A stretch of DNA of 9,256 bases from Modestobacter sp. (GTDB taxonomy: Bacteria; Actinomycetota; Actinomycetes; Mycobacteriales; Geodermatophilaceae): NCBI GenBank assembly GCA_025966175.1, contig JAOPVN010000394.1, positions 1-9,256 on the forward strand. The letters run 5' to 3'. Both the position numbers and the translations under genes were made by a program. Below, piece by piece: positions 5,477-9,256 of this stretch. The stretch's first letter is position 1; each line of letters starts with the position of its first letter. Below the pieces are notes generated by a model. The model was given only the letters and a program-made list of their open reading frames with translations, was not told the origin of the DNA and did not search any database.

Positions 5477-6057
5477 CGCCGCTCCTCCTCCGCCTCGCCG
5501 ACGACGGGCCCGCCCGCCTCGGCCACCAGCAACAGTCCGTAGGCCGCGACCGTGGTGGCGTCGTCCACCACCCCGGTCCGGATCAGTTCAGCGAGCTCTG
5601 CCCGGGTCACGTGCCGGTGCACCATGTCGAGCTCGCTCGGTTCGCGGTCGGTCGGCCCACAGGTCAGGTCCTCGGCGAGGAAGACGTCGAAGCCCTGGCT
5701 GGAGAAGCCGTTGGCGGTGGACAGGTGGCCCAGTCGGGCGAGCCGACCGGCCAGCAGGCCGGTCTCCACCCGCAGCTCCGCGCGGGCGAGGTCGGACGGC
5801 GAGCCGCTCCGGCCGGGCGGCCATCCGCCCATCGGGAACTCCAGCGTCCGGCGGCCCACCGGGTAGCGGTGCTGTTCCACCATCCAGAAGCCGTCGTCCT
5901 CCCGCGGCACGGCGACGGCGAAGTCGGGCTTGTCGACGACGCCGTAGGTGCCCGGTGACCCGTCGGCCTGCTCGACCACGTCCTCACGGACGGTCATCCA
6001 CGGGTTCTCGTACACGATCCGGCTGGAGAGCTGGCGCACGTCCCGAGCATGCCCCAC
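5473..6057 (-). CDS. Nudix hydrolase with a divergent Nudix box
   Basis: This 194-residue protein resembles ADP-ribose pyrophosphatase-type Nudix enzymes, which cleave nucleoside diphosphates linked to another group. VEQHRYPVGRRTLEFPMGG (60-78) matches the strand and turn before the Nudix helix. The helix SDLARAELRVETGL lies at 88-101. Against the consensus G-x5-E-x7-R-E-U-x-E-E-x-G-U, E94, E98 and G100 are kept. The Arg is A93, the first Glu of the EE pair is V97, and the earlier Glu is G85. Catalysis is therefore possible but uncertain, and the substrate unknown. The GTG start at 6057, 10 bp after the DUF350 stop, is the longest choice; GTG 6039 is an alternative and neither has a good Shine-Dalgarno. 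The stop overlaps the next gene as ATGA, tying this protein to nitrile hydratase expression. Confidence 0.85.
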   Translation of the reverse strand: MGHARDVRQLSSRIVYENPWMTVREDVVEQADGSPGTYGVVDKPDFAVAVPREDDGFWMVEQHRYPVGRRTLEFPMGGWPPGRSGSPSDLARAELRVETGLLAGRLARLGHLSTANGFSSQGFDVFLAEDLTCGPTDREPSELDMVHRHVTRAELAELIRTGVVDDATTVAAYGLLLVAEAGGPVVGEAEEERR

Positions 6058-6067
6058 TCGGGCCGGC

Positions 6068-6487
6068 TCAGGGCCAGATGGAGGCGACGATGATCGCGGA
6101 GACCGCCAGTGTCGCGGCGGCGTTCACCAGGCTGGCCGGGTGGAAGGGCACCTGCATCAGCAGGTCGCCGAGCTTGCCGGGGGTGAGCAGGTCGAGGACG
6201 ACGAAGGCGACGACCTGCAGCGCGATCCCCACCAGCCCGAAGACGACGGTGTACCCCAGCGCCGTCCCGAAGCCGCTCGTGGCGTTGGTCCAGATCGTGG
6301 TGAAGGCAATGGCGCCCTGCCCGAGGAAGCCCGCCGCCAGGGCGATGCCGGCGTTGATCGAGCGCTCCTCGTAGATGTGCCGGGCGAGGTGACCGGGGGT
6401 GAGCAGGTCGAGGGCGATCGCGCCCACGACGAGGAGCAGGAGGCCGACGCCGGTGTAGGCGACGGCGTATCCGATGCTGGCCAGCAC
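6068..6487 (-). CDS. DUF350 family membrane protein
   Basis: This 139-residue protein is almost entirely membrane-embedded, with four likely helices (about 5-25, 46-66, 75-97, 117-137). It consists of two similar halves. Each has a helix running into LDLLTPG (26-32 and 98-104), then a short polar loop and another helix. This is the paired architecture of DUF350 proteins. Their biochemical role is not established. The start is GTG 6487, chosen because GGAGGT lies at the right distance upstream (5' end at 6498) and homologues begin near here. The open frame continues far upstream with no membrane-like sequence and antisense to the monooxygenase gene, so that part is not coding. It is the first gene of the five-gene operon ending in nthA. 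Confidence 0.85.
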   Translation of the reverse strand: MLASIGYAVAYTGVGLLLLVVGAIALDLLTPGHLARHIYEERSINAGIALAAGFLGQGAIAFTTIWTNATSGFGTALGYTVVFGLVGIALQVVAFVVLDLLTPGKLGDLLMQVPFHPASLVNAAATLAVSAIIVASIWP

Positions 6488-6492
6488 AAAAG

Positions 6493-6531
6493 ACCTCCGG
6501 GGTCGGGACGGCGGAGCGCGCCTGGAGCCTA
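6493..6531 (-). promoter_or_regulatory. Candidate promoter and ribosome binding site of the DUF350-Nudix-nitrile hydratase operon
   Basis: On the minus strand TAGGCT (6531-6526) fits TANNNT and would give a leader of about 30 bases. A strong Shine-Dalgarno, GGAGGT (6498-6493), then precedes the GTG at 6487. No clear -35 is visible. The ribosome site is convincing; the promoter is tentative. Confidence 0.4.
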
Positions 6532-6589
6532 GGGCCAACGCCACGGCGCCCGATGGAACAGCCCCCAGGCGGGCGGTGCTGCACCCGCC

Positions 6590-7627
6590 GTGTGGCAGCT
6601 CTCCCTCCTCGATCGGTCGCGCACCCGCGTCGGTGAACCGGATGCCGCGGCGCTCGCCGGCACCCTCGAGCGCGCGGTGCACGCCGAGCAGCTCGGCTTC
6701 GACCGGTTCTGGGTCGCCGAGCACCACGGCGTCCCCGGCGTCGCCGGTGCGGCACCGGCCGTGCTGCTGGCCGCGATCGCCGGACGGACGACGACGATCC
6801 GGCTCGGCTCGGCCGGGGTGATGCTGCCGCACCACCAGCCGCTCGTGGTCGCCGAACAGTTCGCGACCCTGTCGGCCTTCGCCCCCGGCCGGGTCGACCT
6901 GGGGCTGGGCCGCTCCCCCGGCTTCACCCCGCCGGTGCGCCGCGCGCTGCGGGAGACCGAGCGGGACTTCGCCGCCGACCTCGGCGAGCTGCGCGCCTTC
7001 CTCACCGGGACGGCGGAGATCACCGTCCACCCGCAGCCGGCCACCGCGGTGCCGATGCACGTGCTGGCCACCCGCCGTGGCCTGCAGGTCGCCGCCGGGC
7101 TCGGGCTGCCGGTCATCGTCGGCGGGCCGCTGCTCGGGGTGGCCGGCTCGGGGCGGGCGGGCGAGTCCCAGCCGGGGCTGGCCGCACTGGCCGGCTACCG
7201 CCGTGCCTTCCGGCCCTCGGCGCAGCAGCCGGAGCCGCGGGTGTCGATCAGCCTCGACGTCCTGGTCGCCGGCACCGCGGCGGAGGCCGCCGACCTGCTG
7301 CTGCCCGAGGCGTGGGCGATGGCGCAGGCCCGCACGACCGGCGCGTTCCCCGCGCTGGAGCCGGTGGCCGCGATCCGGGCACGCAGCCTCACCCCGCGGC
7401 AGCAGGAGTACGTCGAGCAGACCGCGGCGGGAGCGATCGCCGGCACCCCCGATCAGGTCGCCGACCGGCTCACCGAGCTGCTCGACCGGACCGGGGCCGA
7501 CGAGCTGGTCGCCTCCAGCAGCACCTTCGACCGCGCCGCGCTGGCCGCCTCCGACGCGGCGCTGGCGGAGCTGTTCGGCCTGCCTGCAGGGGCCCGCGCG
7601 AGCCTGCGAGCGATGGGGGGCAGGTAG
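6590..7627 (+). CDS. Luciferase-like flavin-dependent monooxygenase (LLM class, MsnO8-like)
   Basis: This 345-residue TIM-barrel oxidoreductase belongs to the bacterial luciferase-like family, which uses reduced FMN or F420. Visible blocks are LSLLDRSRTRVGE (4-16), GFDRFWVAEHHGVPG (36-50), IRLGSAGVMLPHHQP (70-84) and VAEQFATLSAFAPGRVDLGLGRSPG (87-111). The C-terminal AGTPDQVADRLTELLDRTGADEL block is also typical. The compact single-domain form resembles the MsnO8 subgroup; cofactor and substrate cannot be assigned. The start is GTG 6590, as the first strand begins at residue 2. No clear Shine-Dalgarno or -10 is seen. It diverges from the DUF350 operon across 102 bp and ends 8 bp before the stop of the convergent App1-like gene. 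Confidence 0.9.
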   Translation: MWQLSLLDRSRTRVGEPDAAALAGTLERAVHAEQLGFDRFWVAEHHGVPGVAGAAPAVLLAAIAGRTTTIRLGSAGVMLPHHQPLVVAEQFATLSAFAPGRVDLGLGRSPGFTPPVRRALRETERDFAADLGELRAFLTGTAEITVHPQPATAVPMHVLATRRGLQVAAGLGLPVIVGGPLLGVAGSGRAGESQPGLAALAGYRRAFRPSAQQPEPRVSISLDVLVAGTAAEAADLLLPEAWAMAQARTTGAFPALEPVAAIRARSLTPRQQEYVEQTAAGAIAGTPDQVADRLTELLDRTGADELVASSSTFDRAALAASDAALAELFGLPAGARASLRAMGGR

Positions 7628-7635
7628 GTCCTTCC

Positions 7636-8604
7636 TCAGTCCACCGCGGGCAGCGCCGCGGCGATCGCGTCGCCGTCCCGGCCGTAGACGACCGGCACCT
7701 CCCCGAACCGCTCCACCCGGGCTGCCGCGTCGGTGACATCCCGCAGCAGCACCGCTCTCACCCGGTCGGGCTGCGCGCGGGCGAACTCCTCGTACAGCGC
7801 CGGGTCGTGCTCGCCGGTGTCGCCGACCAGCGTCCACCGCACGCCGGGCAGGTCGGCCGCCAGCCGCCGCAGCGCGGCGCGCTTGTGCGACCGGCCGTCG
7901 CGGAACCAGCGGGTCGGCGTCGGACCCCAGTCGGTGAGCAGCAGCGCGCCGGGCGGGTAGCCGCTGTGCTCGAGGAACCGGCCGAGCGGGCCGGCCAGGT
8001 TCCACGGCCCGTTGCTCACGTAGACCACGGGCACGTGCGGCGCGTCCGAGGTCAGCTCCCGCAGCAGCCGCACCATGCCGGGCACCGCCTGCCGGCCGGT
8101 CATCGGCTGCACGAAGGTGCGCCAGGCCGCCCGCAGCGGCGTGGCGATCCCGGTGACCAGCACCGTGTCGTCGATGTCGCAGACCACCCCGCGGGCAGCA
8201 TCCGGGGAGGCCAGGTGGACGACAGCCACGGACTCGCGCGACCCGGCCCGCAGCACCACCGGCACGGCGCCGGCGTCGGGGAGGTCCACCCGCAGGGTCA
8301 CGTCGATCAGGCCGTCGTCGTCACTGCGCACCACCGTGCGCTGCCCGGCGATCTCCACCACCACCGCGGTGCCGGGGCTCTCCAGGGTCAGGAAGCGCTG
8401 CCAGCCGGGCACCGCCCGCCGGTCCTCCGGGTGGGTGCCGGCGGGCGCCAGCAGCACCCGCCCCAGGACGCGCACCCGTCCGCCGCTGCCGTAACCGGGG
8501 TGGGCCAGCACCGCCGGCGTCCACCCGGCGCGGCGGGCCACCCGGGACGCCAGGTCGCGGAGCGCGGCGTCCCCGCGACGGGCCAGAGCGGGGAGGGAGA
8601 CCAT
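7636..8604 (-). CDS. App1-type HAD-fold phosphatase (DUF2183 family)
   Basis: This 322-residue protein matches the bacterial relatives of yeast App1, a Mg-dependent phosphatidate phosphatase. The N-terminal half (about 27-134) is a beta-rich region beginning near GYGSGGRVRVLGRVLLAP. The C-terminal half is HAD-like. Motif I is VVCDIDDTVLVTG (D143 and D145), motif II is VVYVSNGPW (S197), motif III includes HKRAAL (K241), and motif IV is LVGDTGEHDPALY (D262, D267). All catalytic residues are present. The bacterial substrate is not known; lipid phosphate is inferred from the family. The start is ATG 8604, because homologues begin near here. GTG 8631, nine codons upstream, is possible, and neither has a strong ribosome site. 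No signal peptide is visible, so the protein is probably cytoplasmic. Confidence 0.9.
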   Translation of the reverse strand: MVSLPALARRGDAALRDLASRVARRAGWTPAVLAHPGYGSGGRVRVLGRVLLAPAGTHPEDRRAVPGWQRFLTLESPGTAVVVEIAGQRTVVRSDDDGLIDVTLRVDLPDAGAVPVVLRAGSRESVAVVHLASPDAARGVVCDIDDTVLVTGIATPLRAAWRTFVQPMTGRQAVPGMVRLLRELTSDAPHVPVVYVSNGPWNLAGPLGRFLEHSGYPPGALLLTDWGPTPTRWFRDGRSHKRAALRRLAADLPGVRWTLVGDTGEHDPALYEEFARAQPDRVRAVLLRDVTDAAARVERFGEVPVVYGRDGDAIAAALPAVD

Positions 8605-8744
8605 CCCGGCAGCCTGCCACCACCCGAACACACAGCCGGTTCGCCGCCAACTGGGGGCGACTGCGCAGTGCCCCGGACGGAGGCCCGGAAGGTCCTCGAC
8701 TCCTGGGAGGGCATCACCGAGGTCCGCCCGGTCCGCCGACGGTG

Positions 8745-8765
8745 CACTGAGCCAGTGGCTACCGT
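8745..8765 (+). promoter_or_regulatory. Probable leaderless promoter of the CrtI-like gene, with an inverted repeat
   Basis: TACCGT (8760-8765) fits TANNNT and is followed by six bases and the GTG at 8772, the spacing expected for a leaderless mRNA. No Shine-Dalgarno precedes the GTG. CACTG-AGC-CAGTG (8745-8757) ends two bases before the -10, inside the -10/-35 spacer, and could be a regulator site. No good -35 is visible. Confidence 0.4.
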
Positions 8766-8771
8766 GGCGGC

Positions 8772-9256
8772 GTGGCCCGGGTCGTCGTCATCGGCGCCGG
8801 CCTCGGTGGGCTGGCGGCCACCGCCCGGCTCGCCACCGCCGGGCACGCGGTCACCGTGCTGGAGCAGGCGCCGCGGGTCGGCGGCAAGCTCGGCTGGTTC
8901 GCCCGCGACGGGCACGGCTTCGACACCGGCCCCAGCCTGCTGACCCTCCCGCAGGTGTTCGAGGACCTCTTCGCCGCCACCGGTGACCCGCTGGACCGGG
9001 TGCTGGATCTCCAGCGGCTGGACCCCGCGGTCAACTACCGGTTCGCCGACGGGACGACGACCGCGATGCCGGGGCGGCTGGACTCGATCCCCGCCCGGCT
9101 GGACGACGACCTCGGCGCGGGCACCGGCGCCCAGTGGGCGGCGCTGCTGACCCGGGCAGAGGCGATGTGGCGGGCGACCGAGCAGCCGTTCCTGCGCTCC
9201 CCGCTCGCCGGCGCCGCGACCCTCGCCCGGCTCGCCCTGCAGGCCGCCGACCTCCG
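8772..9256 (+). CDS. CrtI-like FAD-dependent oxidoreductase (phytoene desaturase family), N-terminal part
   Basis: Only the first 161 residues are visible before the right edge; family members have about 500. The N-terminus VARVVVIGAGLGGLAA is an FAD-binding Rossmann motif (G8, G10, G13), followed by VLEQAPRVGGKLG (29-41), where E31 binds the ribose. FDTGPSLLTLPQVFEDLF (50-67) is the hallmark of the CrtI/CrtN/CrtD desaturases, supported by LDPAVNYRFADGT (83-95). It may desaturate or oxidise a carotenoid precursor, but no other carotenoid gene lies in this window, so a more exact name is not justified. The GTG start fits the family N-terminus and the leaderless -10 upstream. It diverges from the App1-like gene. 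Confidence 0.88.
   Translation, partial: MARVVVIGAGLGGLAATARLATAGHAVTVLEQAPRVGGKLGWFARDGHGFDTGPSLLTLPQVFEDLFAATGDPLDRVLDLQRLDPAVNYRFADGTTTAMPGRLDSIPARLDDDLGAGTGAQWAALLTRAEAMWRATEQPFLRSPLAGAATLARLALQAADL

Noticed and set aside
6554..6580. ECF-sigma-like GGAAC element upstream of the monooxygenase
   Set aside because: GGAAC is at 6555-6559 but no matching -10 motif is found at the required spacing.
6488..8005. N-terminal extension of the DUF350 frame to about 645 residues
   Set aside because: It reads antisense through the monooxygenase gene with no domain. The GGAGGT site sets the start at 6487.
8660..8669. Palindrome ACTGCGCAGT in the App1/CrtI-like divergent gap
   Set aside because: It is a single perfect 10-bp palindrome in GC-rich DNA with no promoter element next to it; could be chance.

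Overview
The window is very GC-rich, with G/C at most third codon positions, many GTG starts and several starts that look leaderless. With a mycobacterial-type GlgC/GlgM pair, this points to a high-GC actinomycete. A Geodermatophilaceae-like organism (Blastococcus, Geodermatophilus, Modestobacter) is my guess from overall character; no single marker here proves it. The content looks chromosomal: I see no insertion sequence, integrase, tRNA, rRNA or CRISPR array. Genes are tightly packed and no gene-free stretch exceeds 300 bases.

Layout. 1-479 (-) is the 5' part of glgC. 551-1723 (+) is a GT4 glucosyltransferase of the glgA/glgM type, diverging from glgC across 71 bp. 1778-2791 (-) is a six-TM GGDEF diguanylate cyclase, convergent with glgM across a 54-bp gap that holds a strong hairpin. 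3015-4202 (-) is a zinc alcohol dehydrogenase of the formaldehyde-dehydrogenase-like group. 4322-6487 (-) is a compact operon read in the order DUF350 membrane protein, Nudix hydrolase, nitrile hydratase beta N-half, beta C-half, alpha. Diverging from it, 6590-7627 (+) is a luciferase-like flavin monooxygenase. It is convergent, with only 8 bp between, with an App1-type HAD phosphatase at 7636-8604 (-). At the right edge, 8772-9256 (+) is the N-terminal part of a CrtI-like FAD oxidoreductase.

How the genes work together. GlgC makes ADP-glucose. GlgM uses it, most likely to make maltose-1-phosphate for alpha-glucan synthesis. The centre of the window is the DUF350-Nudix-nitrile hydratase operon. 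All junctions in it are overlaps or a 10-bp gap, so the membrane protein, the Nudix enzyme and the nitrile hydratase should be made together. The hydratase is unusual because its beta subunit is encoded as two separate short proteins. This is the three-polypeptide arrangement known from thiocyanate hydrolase and toyocamycin nitrile hydratase. The alpha subunit carries the cobalt-type claw motif CTLCSC. A hairpin followed by TTTT separates this operon from the downstream dehydrogenase, so the dehydrogenase is probably its own unit. Any metabolic link between the two is only suggested by proximity.

The part most worth following up is the three-subunit nitrile hydratase locked into an operon with DUF350 and a Nudix protein. 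Next are the paired leaderless promoters of glgC/glgM and the diguanylate cyclase that lacks the product-inhibition site.
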